Shown here in pieces: positions 7,848-15,708 of a stretch of 64,000 nt of DNA. The notes beneath the pieces were generated by a model. It was given only the letters and a program-made list of their open reading frames with translations, was not told where the DNA came from and did no database searches. The number at the start of each line of letters is the position of its first letter. The stretch's first letter is position 1. Origin of the DNA: Acidobacteria bacterium Mor1 (lineage in GTDB: Bacteria > Acidobacteriota > Polarisedimenticolia > Polarisedimenticolales > Polarisedimenticolaceae); contig CP011806.1 in the NCBI GenBank assembly GCA_001664505.1, positions 1,641,528 through 1,705,527 on the forward strand. Direction: 5' to 3'. The position numbers and the translations under genes were made by a program.

Positions 7848-9893
7848 CTAGGGCTGGGCCTCGGTGTTTCGAGCCCGGGTCTTGCGCAGCAGATCCCGCA
7901 CCATCGAACCCAGCTCCTCGTGGGAGTAGTCCTTCTGGTCCTCCCGCTCGTAGGGCTTGATGTGCTCGGCCGGCAGGTCGTCCATGTAGCGGGACGGGGT
8001 GACCTCGACCTCCTTGCCCCGCAGCACCCGTTTCTTGGCCGCGGTGAGGTACAGCCGATCCTGGGCCCGGGTGATCCCCACGTAGAACAGCCGCCGTTCC
8101 TCTTCCAGATCGGCGGGGGCCGCCTCGCTGGCCTTGGGATCGGTGGTGCGGCTGTGGGGGATCTGCCCCTCGATGCAGCCGATCAGGAACACCACCTTGA
8201 ACTCCAGCCCCTTGGCCGCATGGAGGGTCGTCAGGGTCACCCCCGAGGTCTTCTCCTCCCGGTCGTCGTCGCCGTTGAGGGTCACCCGCTGGAGGAAATC
8301 CTGGAGCGACTTTCGGTCCCGCTGGGCCTTGGCCTCGTAGCGCTCCAGCCACTTGAGCAGGTGCAGCACGTTCTGGTAGCGCTTGTCCCCTTCGGCGCCC
8401 CCCTCGGCGGACTCATCCAACGCGCGGCGTAGTTTGATCGTCTCGACCAGGTCGACCGCCGCCCCGTGGAGGGAGCCGGTCTGCTCCAAGCGCTGGCGGG
8501 CACCCGAGAGCAGCGTGTTCAGGTTGCGGATCGCCGCCTTGGCCGCGTCGGGAATGCCTTCGATCCGCTCGGCGAGGAAGCAGGCCTTGGCGAAAGGCAT
8601 GTGGTGCTGCCGGGCATAGCCCTCGATGTGCTGCACCGACCGGGCGCCGACTCCACGGGCCGGGTAGTTGAGGATCCGGCGCAGGGAGATCTCGTCCCAG
8701 GGGTTGACCACCACCCGCAGGTAGGCGGCGACATCCTTGACCTCCTTGCGGTCGAAGAACTGCTGTCCGCCGAACAGCCGGTAGGGCACGTTGGAGGCGG
8801 TGAGCTCTTCTTCGATCAGCCGGGCCTGGAGGTTCGAGCGGTAGAGCACCGCGACCTCCTTCATCGGCAGGTCCGAGCGGAGTTCGTTGATCTCCCGGGC
8901 GACGAACTGGGCCTCGTGGCGCGGGCTCTCGCAGGTCACGACCCGCACCGCATCCCCGCCGTCCCGGGCGGCCCGCAGGGACTTGGCGTGGCGCCTCCCC
9001 TGCCCGGCGGCGATCACGGCGTTGGCCACCTCGAGGATCGGCGAACGGCTGCGATAGTTGGTCTCCAGCTTGATCAGCGTGGTACCGGGGAAGTGCTGCT
9101 CGAATTCGAGAATGTTGCCGACGTTGGCCCCTCGCCAGCTGTAGATCGACTGATCGTCGTCACCGACCACACAGACGTTGCGCTTCTCGTTGGCCAGCAG
9201 CTTGACCAGCTCCAGCTGCACTTCACTGGTGTCCTGGAACTCGTCGACCAGCAGGTGCCGGATCCGCTGCTGCCAGCGGGCCCGCACCTCGGGCTCCTCC
9301 CGCAGCACCCGCACCGGGCGGCAGACCAGGTCGTCGAAGTCCAGGGCGCGCATGACCTTGAGCCGCTCTTCGTACTCGGGATAGACCTCCCGGGCGACCC
9401 CGTCGTACTCGTCGTTGCTCGAGCCGACATCTTCCGGCGCCTTCATCGCGCTCTTCCAGTTGGAGATCCGCGCCAGAATCGACATGGTGTCGAAGCGGCG
9501 CTTGCCCGCGGTGGCCTTGTAGGTCTCCCGCAGGATCTCCTTGACCACACCCATGGAATCCGCCTGGTCGAAGATCGTGAACTTGCCGTCGAGCCCCGAT
9601 ACCTTGGCCTCGTCCCGCATGAAACCCAGCCCGAAGCGGTGGAACGTCGACATGCGCAACGCCTTGGCCTTCTTGCCGCCGACCAGGGGAACCATCCGTT
9701 CGGCCATCTCCCCTGCCGCCTTGTTGGTGAAGCTGACGGCGACGATCGACTCGGGATCGGCGCCGCGCTTCACCAGCCGCGCGATGCGGTGGGTGATGAC
9801 GCGGGTCTTGCCGCTACCGGCGCCGGCGAGAATCAGAAGCGGTCCGTCGCCGTGTTCGACTGCAGCCTGCTGGGCGGGGTTGAGTTTGACCAT
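7848..9893 (-). CDS. UvrD/Rep/PcrA-type ATP-dependent DNA helicase (SF1)
   Basis: The protein has 681 residues, close to Rep (673) and UvrD (720). All SF1A motifs are present. Walker A is GAGSGKT at residues 24-30, and the DEFQDT box and the GDDDQSIYSWRGA motif III follow. Motif IV is the NYRSRSPI segment, then TTLHAAKGLEF and the C-terminal YVGITRAQ motif. The frame stays open far upstream, but MVKLNPAQQ is the family's natural N-terminus. The ribosome site is weak, with a GGAGG 13 bases away. It unwinds DNA 3'-5' in repair and replication restart. Length and the short C-terminus fit Rep or PcrA, so I give no symbol. Confidence 0.93.
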   Translation of the reverse strand: MVKLNPAQQAAVEHGDGPLLILAGAGSGKTRVITHRIARLVKRGADPESIVAVSFTNKAAGEMAERMVPLVGGKKAKALRMSTFHRFGLGFMRDEAKVSGLDGKFTIFDQADSMGVVKEILRETYKATAGKRRFDTMSILARISNWKSAMKAPEDVGSSNDEYDGVAREVYPEYEERLKVMRALDFDDLVCRPVRVLREEPEVRARWQQRIRHLLVDEFQDTSEVQLELVKLLANEKRNVCVVGDDDQSIYSWRGANVGNILEFEQHFPGTTLIKLETNYRSRSPILEVANAVIAAGQGRRHAKSLRAARDGGDAVRVVTCESPRHEAQFVAREINELRSDLPMKEVAVLYRSNLQARLIEEELTASNVPYRLFGGQQFFDRKEVKDVAAYLRVVVNPWDEISLRRILNYPARGVGARSVQHIEGYARQHHMPFAKACFLAERIEGIPDAAKAAIRNLNTLLSGARQRLEQTGSLHGAAVDLVETIKLRRALDESAEGGAEGDKRYQNVLHLLKWLERYEAKAQRDRKSLQDFLQRVTLNGDDDREEKTSGVTLTTLHAAKGLEFKVVFLIGCIEGQIPHSRTTDPKASEAAPADLEEERRLFYVGITRAQDRLYLTAAKKRVLRGKEVEVTPSRYMDDLPAEHIKPYEREDQKDYSHEELGSMVRDLLRKTRARNTEAQP

Positions 9894-10127
9894 GGGGTGC
9901 GCGTCGGGCCTCCGGGTTCGCGATGTGGATGACGAACGAGCGGATAGTAGCGGGAGTCGAGCGCAGTTTCCCCGTTGAAAGTCTCCACGGAATCTGGCAG
10001 AGCGACTAAACGCTTCACCCTCCGGCTCCGTACCAGTAGCCGAACGTTCCAACAGACAACACGCGGCCTGCGGCCGAACGGGACCCACCGGCCGAGCCGC
10101 CCGAACACCTACAAGGAGGCTCGACCC
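9894..10127. other. 234-bp divergent intergenic region between helicase and pseudopilin
   Basis: This region carries the 5' signals for both flanking genes. The minus strand has a possible -10 TACTAT about 60 bp upstream of the helicase start, with no convincing -35. The plus strand has only the strong ribosome site AAGGAGG before the pilin gene. A CGGCCTGCGGCCG inverted repeat sits about 60 bp before the pilin start. I see no further gene here. Confidence 0.4.
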
Positions 10128-10592
10128 ATGGGGATCAGTGCGCGAAGTGCGCGTGCGCGAGGCTTCACCCTGATTGAACTGTTGATCGTGGTGGCGATCA
10201 TCGGCATCATCGCCGCCATCGCGATCCCGAACCTGCTCAACTCCATCGACCGTAGCAAGCAAAAGGCGAGCATGGCGGATATCCGCGCCCTTGGTGCCGC
10301 CGTCCAGCACTACGCCATCGACAACAACGTCTACCCTTCTGTGACCAGCATGGCCGGCCTGGAGTCGGTGCTGGAACCGACCTACATCGTAGCGGCGCCG
10401 ACGACTGACGGCTGGAAGAACACCTTCAACGTCCAGTCCGCTCCCCTGGGCTTCACCATTTGCTCCGGCGGGAAAGACGGCGGGCCCTGCACCGTCGTCG
10501 GCGGAGGGGGCGCCACCCACAGCTTCGACGACGCCATCATCCTGATCGACGGCCAGTTCGCCCAGTGGCCCGAGGGACAGCAGCGCGAATAG
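10128..10592 (+). CDS. Type IV pilin / type II pseudopilin (GspG-like)
   Basis: The protein has 154 residues. The prepilin signature follows a short basic leader: G/FTLIELLIVVAIIGIIAAIAIPNLL, with cleavage after Gly and the conserved Glu at mature position 5. AAGGAGG lies eight bases before the ATG, which decides the start inside a longer open frame. The C-terminal domain has the GspG-like pattern of an alpha-helix with DIRALGAAVQHYAIDNNVYP. It ends in a Gly-rich loop with two Cys (SGGKDGGPC) that may form a disulphide. It should be an inner-membrane-anchored subunit of a pilus or pseudopilus. No other secretion or pilus gene is nearby, so it must work with a machine encoded elsewhere. Confidence 0.88.
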   Translation: MGISARSARARGFTLIELLIVVAIIGIIAAIAIPNLLNSIDRSKQKASMADIRALGAAVQHYAIDNNVYPSVTSMAGLESVLEPTYIVAAPTTDGWKNTFNVQSAPLGFTICSGGKDGGPCTVVGGGGATHSFDDAIILIDGQFAQWPEGQQRE

Positions 10593-10606
10593 ACAGGCTC
10601 CCACCC

Positions 10607-10673
10607 GGTCTCGCGATCGCGATCCGGCCCAGCCTCCAGCGAACCGGGCATCCGGATCGTCGATCGCGAGACC
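10607..10673. terminator. Long stem-loop between convergent genes, probable bidirectional terminator
   Basis: GGTCTCGCGATCG and CGATCGCGAGACC form the outer stem. Inner arms CGATCCGG and CCGGATCG extend it, giving about 21 paired bases with one bulged base and a 24-base loop. It lies 15 bp after the pilin stop and 37 bp from the stop of the convergent YceI-like gene. There is no clear T run, so termination strength is uncertain. Confidence 0.55.
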
Positions 10674-10709
10674 ACCTTTGACCCTCCCTGAGGCGCACCG
10701 TCCCGGTTG

Positions 10710-11720
10710 CTAGCGCTTCTGGGTCGCCAGCCACTGCTTGTTGGACTTGTCCAGCGACGCGGCCGTCAGGTACTCCCCGGCCAGCACCTTGCGCAACTCG
10801 ATCAGATGGGGATGGGTCGGCATGATGTCCCACATCAACCGGTAGGTTCCCACGGCCATGCCGTACTGTTCGTTGAAGGCGTAGGCGTCCCCGCGGCGCA
10901 TGTAGGCGCTGACGAAGCGAGGGTTCTTGGCAATCGCCTTGTCGAAGGCGGCGATGGCGTCGTCGAAACGCCTCTCGTACATCAGGTACCAGCCGGCGTT
11001 GGAGAGCCCTTCCGGATCGCTGGGGAGCCGCGGCGGCGAATGCTCGAGGGCCGAGACGTTGACGCCGGTCTTACGGGCGGACTCCTGAGTGTAGTTGAAC
11101 AGGAACAGGTCGAGTTCGAATTGCAGAGTCTGGCCGAACTCCTCGAGCCCCACCGCGGCGGCGGCGACCTCCATGTCCGCCTGCACCTGGAGCCAGCGTT
11201 CATCCTTGCTGTTGACGGCGACTTCACCGGGCGCCCGCAGATGCAGCACGGCCTCGGTCTCCCGGTCCTTGACGATCAGTTTGCCTTCGAGGGCCACGTC
11301 TTTGCCCTCGACCCGGCTGCGGTGACTCTGGAAGGCGAAGAACGGGTGACTGCGGAAGTCCAATGCCTTGGCCAGAGGCTTGGCCAGCTTGCCTTCGTCG
11401 TTTTCGAACCGCTCGGTGTGGAACATCAGCGTCGCCGAAGTGGCTTCAGGCCGGGTGTGGCGATAGAAGAAGGTCCCGTTGAACTTGGGCACCGCGACCT
11501 TGCCCGCACCGGGAACGGTCAACCAGACCTTCATCCGCTTACCCGAGGTCATCAGGCGGGACCCCATCTCGAAGCCCTCGGCGGGGCCGGAGACCTTCAC
11601 GTCCTGCACGACCGGGGCCTGGGCCACCGCAGCGGGTAGCGTCAAGGCGATCGCCGACAGCAAGAGGAGCAGCCCCGTGAGTGGGGCGGCGGTCGGGCGG
11701 ATACGGACAGGCAACTGCAT
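10710..11720 (-). CDS. Secreted YceI-like domain fused to TPR repeats
   Basis: The protein has 336 residues. The ATG is preceded by CGGAGGAA and followed by a signal peptide ending in AVAQAP. Residues of about 40-200 resemble a YceI-like lipid-binding beta barrel. There is an FRSHPFFAFQSH segment, then 'GKDVALEGKLIVKD' and 'EAVLHL', which match the FDVxxYPxxxF/LTIxGVTxPV pattern. Residues of about 245-320 form two TPR units (YERRFDDAIAAFDKAIAKNP and AYAFNEQYGMAVGTY). The YceI assignment is by eye and moderate, while the TPRs are clear. It likely acts in the periplasm. It is divergent from the sialidase-like gene. Confidence 0.65.
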   Translation of the reverse strand: MQLPVRIRPTAAPLTGLLLLLSAIALTLPAAVAQAPVVQDVKVSGPAEGFEMGSRLMTSGKRMKVWLTVPGAGKVAVPKFNGTFFYRHTRPEATSATLMFHTERFENDEGKLAKPLAKALDFRSHPFFAFQSHRSRVEGKDVALEGKLIVKDRETEAVLHLRAPGEVAVNSKDERWLQVQADMEVAAAAVGLEEFGQTLQFELDLFLFNYTQESARKTGVNVSALEHSPPRLPSDPEGLSNAGWYLMYERRFDDAIAAFDKAIAKNPRFVSAYMRRGDAYAFNEQYGMAVGTYRLMWDIMPTHPHLIELRKVLAGEYLTAASLDKSNKQWLATQKR

Positions 11721-11895
11721 GTTTTTCCTCCGTGGGCCGTGAAGGGCCGAAGCGGCGCCTCGATTCGAGACCCGGCGGGTTCGGTGCCGGAATCGCGCCG
11801 TTTTCGAGGCTACGGAGGCCGCGCAGTTTTCACCTGACCGGCCCATGACCCTCCCATGACGGCTGTGTGACCGGCCTGACCGCGGCCGAAACGCC

Positions 11896-11924
11896 TTGAC
11901 CCGAGCGAAAAACGCGTGGTACCT
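11896..11924 (+). promoter_or_regulatory. Candidate sigma-70 promoter for the sialidase-like gene
   Basis: A TTGACC -35 is followed after 17 bases by a weak -10, GTACCT. The AAGGAGG ribosome site begins seven bases after the -10, giving a 5'-UTR of only about 15-20 bases. The -35 is good, but the -10 matches the consensus poorly. Confidence 0.4.
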
Positions 11925-11945
11925 GAACTCAAGGAGGGGTCGACC

Positions 11946-13547
11946 ATGGGTCTCGTTCGCCACCTGCTCCCGGCACTGATACTCGTTGCCCTGGCACCGG
12001 CTGCCTCGGCTGCGGAGCTGGCTTCCGCCGACATCGCGGCCATGGATGCGACCCTGGCCGCAGGCAACGAGACCGACCGCCGCGGCACCATCGCCACCGG
12101 CGGCAACGGCCGCTGGATCGCCATCTGGCCGGTGGATTCGGACCTGGTGATCTCCCGCAGCGACGACCGGGGCAAGAGCTGGACGACTCCCCAGGCCGGC
12201 TTGCTCGGCCCCGGCTTTCGGCCGGCCCTGGCTTCCGACGGAAACGGCGCCTGGGTCGCTGTCTGGCAGGCGATCCCCGGAAACCTCGGCAGCGACATCG
12301 ACCTGTTCTCCTCGCGGAGCCTGGACAACGGCCTGACCTGGAGCGATCCGGTGGTGGTCAACCAGGGTGCCGAGACCGACGACGCCACCGACGACCCGCC
12401 ATCCCTGGCCACGGACGGCCGCGGCCGCTGGATCGCGATCTGGGCCTCGACCAACCCGATGGGGGGCACGGCGGGCAGCGACTTCGACATCTTCATCAGC
12501 CGCAGCGACAACTTCGGCGCAACCTGGGGACCGATGACGCCGCTGCGGGATACCAGCGACCCCGGCGGGTTCGCCGGTTTCGACCTGCGGCCCACCATCG
12601 TCGCCGATTCTTCAGGCACCTGGGGCGCCGTCTGGATCACCAACAACGACATCGACGGCACCATCGGCAGCGACCAGGACGTCGTCGGCACCTTCAGCCC
12701 CGACGGCATCAACTGGGAACCGGTGCGGGCGCTCAACCCCGACGCCCAGACCGATTCGGTCAGCCAGGCAGAGGCGAGCCTCGCCGGCGACGGCCGCGGC
12801 AACTGGACGGTGATCTGGAACGCCCCGGAGATCGTCTTCTGGTCGGTCTATGCGGCGACCAGTTCGGACAACGGCGCCACCTGGAGCGGAGGCAACGCGA
12901 TCCACCCCTCCTACTCCAACGGCGGCGTTTCCGAACCGCTGTTGATGCGGGACGCCCGGGGCAACTGGATCGCGCTCTGGAGCGCCTTCTCTGCAACGGT
13001 AGACTCGATCAACCTGGGCCAGGATTCCGACCTGCTGCTGTCCTACAGCCAGGATGCGGGGCAGACCTGGAGCCCGGTCGAGGTCTTCAACAGCAACGCG
13101 CGCTCCGATGACGGCGGCGACTTCGGTGCCGCCCTCGCCACCGACGGCGACGGCCAGTGGGTCGCTCACTGGATCTCACCGAGTACCTTCGGCGGAACCA
13201 TGGGCATCGACCAGGACGCGTTCTACGCGCCCTTCGGTTTCTGCGGCGGGATCGTCATCAGCCCGGACGCACCGACGGAGATTCGAGTGGTCCCGGACCT
13301 CGACGGCGGCAGCTTCGACCTGGTCGCGGGAGACCTGTCGGATCTCGTGGCCGATTCCGGCTTCGATTCCGCCGAGTGCCTCGGTTCCTTCGCCGTCAGC
13401 CCGGCCCAGGACCCGTCACCGGCTCCCACTCCGGGGAACGGGCGCTACTACCTGACCCGCGGCACGAGCGTGTGCGTCGACGGAGGCTACGGAGACTCGA
13501 GCCTGGATCCGGACGCACGAGACGATCTGGACACGATCTGCCCCTGA
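11946..13547 (+). CDS. Secreted sialidase-like protein with Asp-box repeats
   Basis: The protein has 533 residues. The start has AAGGAGGGG eight bases upstream and is followed by a clear signal peptide ending PAASAAE. At least five Asp-box (BNR) motifs of the S-x-D-x-G-x-x-W type are visible, for example SDDRGKSW, SLDNGLTW, SDNFGATW, SSDNGATW and SQDAGQTW. They are spaced by 'GNGRWIAIW' strands, as in a six-bladed sialidase-type propeller. The arginine triad of true sialidases is not obvious, so enzymatic activity is unproven. Residues 436-533 form a separate module ending in Cys that recurs in two other secreted proteins of this window. Confidence 0.8.
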   Translation: MGLVRHLLPALILVALAPAASAAELASADIAAMDATLAAGNETDRRGTIATGGNGRWIAIWPVDSDLVISRSDDRGKSWTTPQAGLLGPGFRPALASDGNGAWVAVWQAIPGNLGSDIDLFSSRSLDNGLTWSDPVVVNQGAETDDATDDPPSLATDGRGRWIAIWASTNPMGGTAGSDFDIFISRSDNFGATWGPMTPLRDTSDPGGFAGFDLRPTIVADSSGTWGAVWITNNDIDGTIGSDQDVVGTFSPDGINWEPVRALNPDAQTDSVSQAEASLAGDGRGNWTVIWNAPEIVFWSVYAATSSDNGATWSGGNAIHPSYSNGGVSEPLLMRDARGNWIALWSAFSATVDSINLGQDSDLLLSYSQDAGQTWSPVEVFNSNARSDDGGDFGAALATDGDGQWVAHWISPSTFGGTMGIDQDAFYAPFGFCGGIVISPDAPTEIRVVPDLDGGSFDLVAGDLSDLVADSGFDSAECLGSFAVSPAQDPSPAPTPGNGRYYLTRGTSVCVDGGYGDSSLDPDARDDLDTICP

Positions 13548-13569
13548 GTCTCATTCGGCGGGCAACGCC

Positions 13570-14139
13570 CTACCCGTGCCCCTGGATCAACCGGCGTGCC
13601 GCCCGGCGGGCAGCCTGGGCCGCAGACGTATCCCCCTCGACGTACGCCTGGACGATGGCTCCCTCGAACAACAGAGCGAGACCGGCCGCCAGTTCCCGGG
13701 GCCGGGACAGACCGGCTTCGCGGGCCAACCGCTCGAGCCGCTCCCGGTTCAGCTGCTTGTTCCTGCGGGCGACCTCTCGTCCGGGGTGGCCGGGCCCCTG
13801 AAGTTCGATGGACGCGTTGACCAGAGCACAACCGCGGAAACCGTGGGCGCCGAGGAACTCGTCGAGAAAGTCGAAGACCGCCATCAGGCGCCGGGATGGA
13901 GAGCGGGAGGCTTCGATGCGCTGCTCGATCGCCTCCTCCCAGTTGGCGCTGCGCAGTTCCATGACCGCCGTCACCAACTCATCCTTGGAGCGGAAGTAGC
14001 GATAGAGGGTCGGCTTGGTCAGCCCCGCTTCGGCGACGACCTCATCCAGGTTTGTGCGTTGAATGCCGCGCTCGTAGAACAGGCGGGCCGCCGTTTCGAC
14101 CAGTTTGCGGCGGCTCTGGGCGGGGTTTCTCGGGCTCAC
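13570..14139 (-). CDS. TetR-family transcriptional regulator
   Basis: The protein has 189 residues and starts at GTG. The N-terminal helix-turn-helix of TetR proteins is textbook: 'AARLFYERGIQRTNLDEVV' then 'GLTKPTLYRYFRSKDEL' (about residues 17-56). The C-terminal helical domain should bind an unknown small ligand. The gene follows the NIPSNAP gene by 23 bp on the same strand, so both are probably transcribed from the promoter upstream of the NIPSNAP gene. That promoter contains a 22-bp palindrome, which suggests autoregulation. Confidence 0.92.
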   Translation of the reverse strand: MSPRNPAQSRRKLVETAARLFYERGIQRTNLDEVVAEAGLTKPTLYRYFRSKDELVTAVMELRSANWEEAIEQRIEASRSPSRRLMAVFDFLDEFLGAHGFRGCALVNASIELQGPGHPGREVARRNKQLNRERLERLAREAGLSRPRELAAGLALLFEGAIVQAYVEGDTSAAQAARRAARRLIQGHG

Positions 14140-14162
14140 ACCCTAGAGAATACACCCGCCGC

Positions 14163-15620
14163 TCAGCGCCTGGCCCGATGACGCAACCTGGATCGGGCTC
14201 CGGGAGCCAGCACGTAGGTCTCGGACACCTCCAGCGCCCCCGCGCGCTCTAACCCGGCGCGGGCCCTCTCGAAGTGCTCCCGGTTCTCGAAACTCGCGAA
14301 CCAGGCGACCGAGGGCCGGTCTTCGATGAAGCGCAGCAGCGGGAAGTTGTTCGGCTCGTCACTGCTTCGGAACAATCCCAGCGAGACCGCACCCGCCGCG
14401 ACATAGGCCGGGATCACCTCCTGCCGAAGGGAGGCGACCAGAGGGCCGCTCTGCTCATCGAAGCGAAAGAGCTGGGCGACCACGATACCTGCGCTCTTCC
14501 CGGCGGATCCACGCTCGAACCGATCCTCGAAGGCTCCGTCGGAACCCACCGGTTCGAGAAAGTGAACATGGGCGGCACTGGCAAGCATGCCCCGTAGCGG
14601 AGGACTGGTTCGCTGCCAGTGCTCTCCCATGTAGAAGCGACCCAGCCCCGCGCCCCGTTCCTCCATGCTGCGGTAGCCCCTCAGCCAGACGAAATTGAGT
14701 GGATCACCCAGGTCGCGGAACTGGCCCCAGATGCGCATCCCCTCAGCTTCCTGGGACTCCAGATAGTGCTGCTCGAAGTAATCGAGAAGCCGGTCCCGCT
14801 GCTGCTCCTGGGCCCGATAGACCCGGAGCTCCAGATACCTCGACCAGCCTGCGGCGCCGGACCGGGCCACCGGCTCCTGCTCCCAGGAGACCGTCGAACC
14901 GCCGGGGACCTGCTTGAGCACCCGGAGCACGTAGGGCGCTTCCTCGGAGATCCAGAAGGTCAGCCCCTCGTCCCCCTCGATCTTCCAGCATGGCGTCGGA
15001 TAGCCGCCGGGCCCGGGAACCGTCTCCTTGCCGAGCACGGCCAGGTGGCGGGTGACCGGGCTCAGCACCGTCGACAACGCCGGGAACCGGGCCTGATACC
15101 CCTCCTCCAGGGGAAAGGTCGCGACCAGCAGGCCGTAGAGGAACCAGTCGAAGACCGGGGCGGCCAGAGGAACGACCTGGGGCTCCTTCTGCCCTGCCGC
15201 GAAAACCCGAAGCGCCTTGTCCTCGAACTCCACCCTGGTCATGGGTTGCCCGTCGCTGGACTGCAGCTCGAAACTGAGCGGCTTCATGTCCTGCGCCCGG
15301 AACCGGTTGATCAGGACCCGCTCGCCCCCCGGGTCCTGAATCTCCTGGCGACGGGTGAGGACCCGCCCGGACCCGGTGCCCTCGGCGGTGAGGCGGTCGG
15401 TCCAGCGGCCTTGAAAGGTCACCTGGCCGTCGGGCCCCCGGCGGGTGTAGCTCCAGGCGTTCTCGTAGGGCTCGAGAAAGGCGCCGGTGACCGCACCATC
15501 TCCCGGCTGGACCCACGGAGATTCGGTCGGCTCTGCCGCAATGGACACTCCCGCCGAGAGCCCTCCGGCGAGAAAGATGAGGATCTGAAAGATCTGAGTC
15601 GCGCCTGTCGTCGCTCGCAT
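14163..15620 (-). CDS. Exported two-part protein: N-terminal beta domain plus NIPSNAP domains
   Basis: The protein has 485 residues, starts after GGAGG and has an N-terminal signal or anchor helix (about 9-28). Residues of about 40-240 are beta-rich and resemble DUF3108-like exported proteins. From residue 262 the sequence changes to a NIPSNAP domain. It has the YLELRVYRA start, a long helix ending EQHYLESQEAEGMRIWGQF, then the 'FVWLRGYRSMEERGAGLGRFY' block. A second, weaker NIPSNAP-like unit fills the C-terminus and ends in WFASFENREHFERA. NIPSNAP proteins form ferredoxin-like dimers with no single known reaction. It is first in an operon with a TetR regulator. Confidence 0.75.
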   Translation of the reverse strand: MRATTGATQIFQILIFLAGGLSAGVSIAAEPTESPWVQPGDGAVTGAFLEPYENAWSYTRRGPDGQVTFQGRWTDRLTAEGTGSGRVLTRRQEIQDPGGERVLINRFRAQDMKPLSFELQSSDGQPMTRVEFEDKALRVFAAGQKEPQVVPLAAPVFDWFLYGLLVATFPLEEGYQARFPALSTVLSPVTRHLAVLGKETVPGPGGYPTPCWKIEGDEGLTFWISEEAPYVLRVLKQVPGGSTVSWEQEPVARSGAAGWSRYLELRVYRAQEQQRDRLLDYFEQHYLESQEAEGMRIWGQFRDLGDPLNFVWLRGYRSMEERGAGLGRFYMGEHWQRTSPPLRGMLASAAHVHFLEPVGSDGAFEDRFERGSAGKSAGIVVAQLFRFDEQSGPLVASLRQEVIPAYVAAGAVSLGLFRSSDEPNNFPLLRFIEDRPSVAWFASFENREHFERARAGLERAGALEVSETYVLAPGARSRLRHRARR

Positions 15621-15631
15621 TCGAACCTCCT

Positions 15632-15653
15632 TAGTTTACTGACTAGTAAGTTA
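15632..15653. promoter_or_regulatory. Palindromic operator for the NIPSNAP-TetR operon
   Basis: The 22-bp element has the form TA-n2-TTACT-n4-AGTAA-n2-TA, centred on GACT. It sits directly upstream of the ribosome site of the NIPSNAP gene. On the minus strand it overlaps a possible -10 (TAACTT) that lies 19 bases after a TTGAAA hexamer. Size, symmetry and position are those of a TetR-family operator. The TetR gene two genes downstream is the natural ligand. Confidence 0.7.
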
Positions 15654-15708
15654 CGCCAGCGACAGAGCGAGGTTTCAACCAGGGAGGATTCTCGGCATCC
15701 GGAGGAAA

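Noticed and set aside
9894-10604. Upstream extension of the helicase frame by 237 codons
   Set aside because: It runs antisense through the pilin gene, and the SF1 helicase family begins at MVKLNPAQQ.
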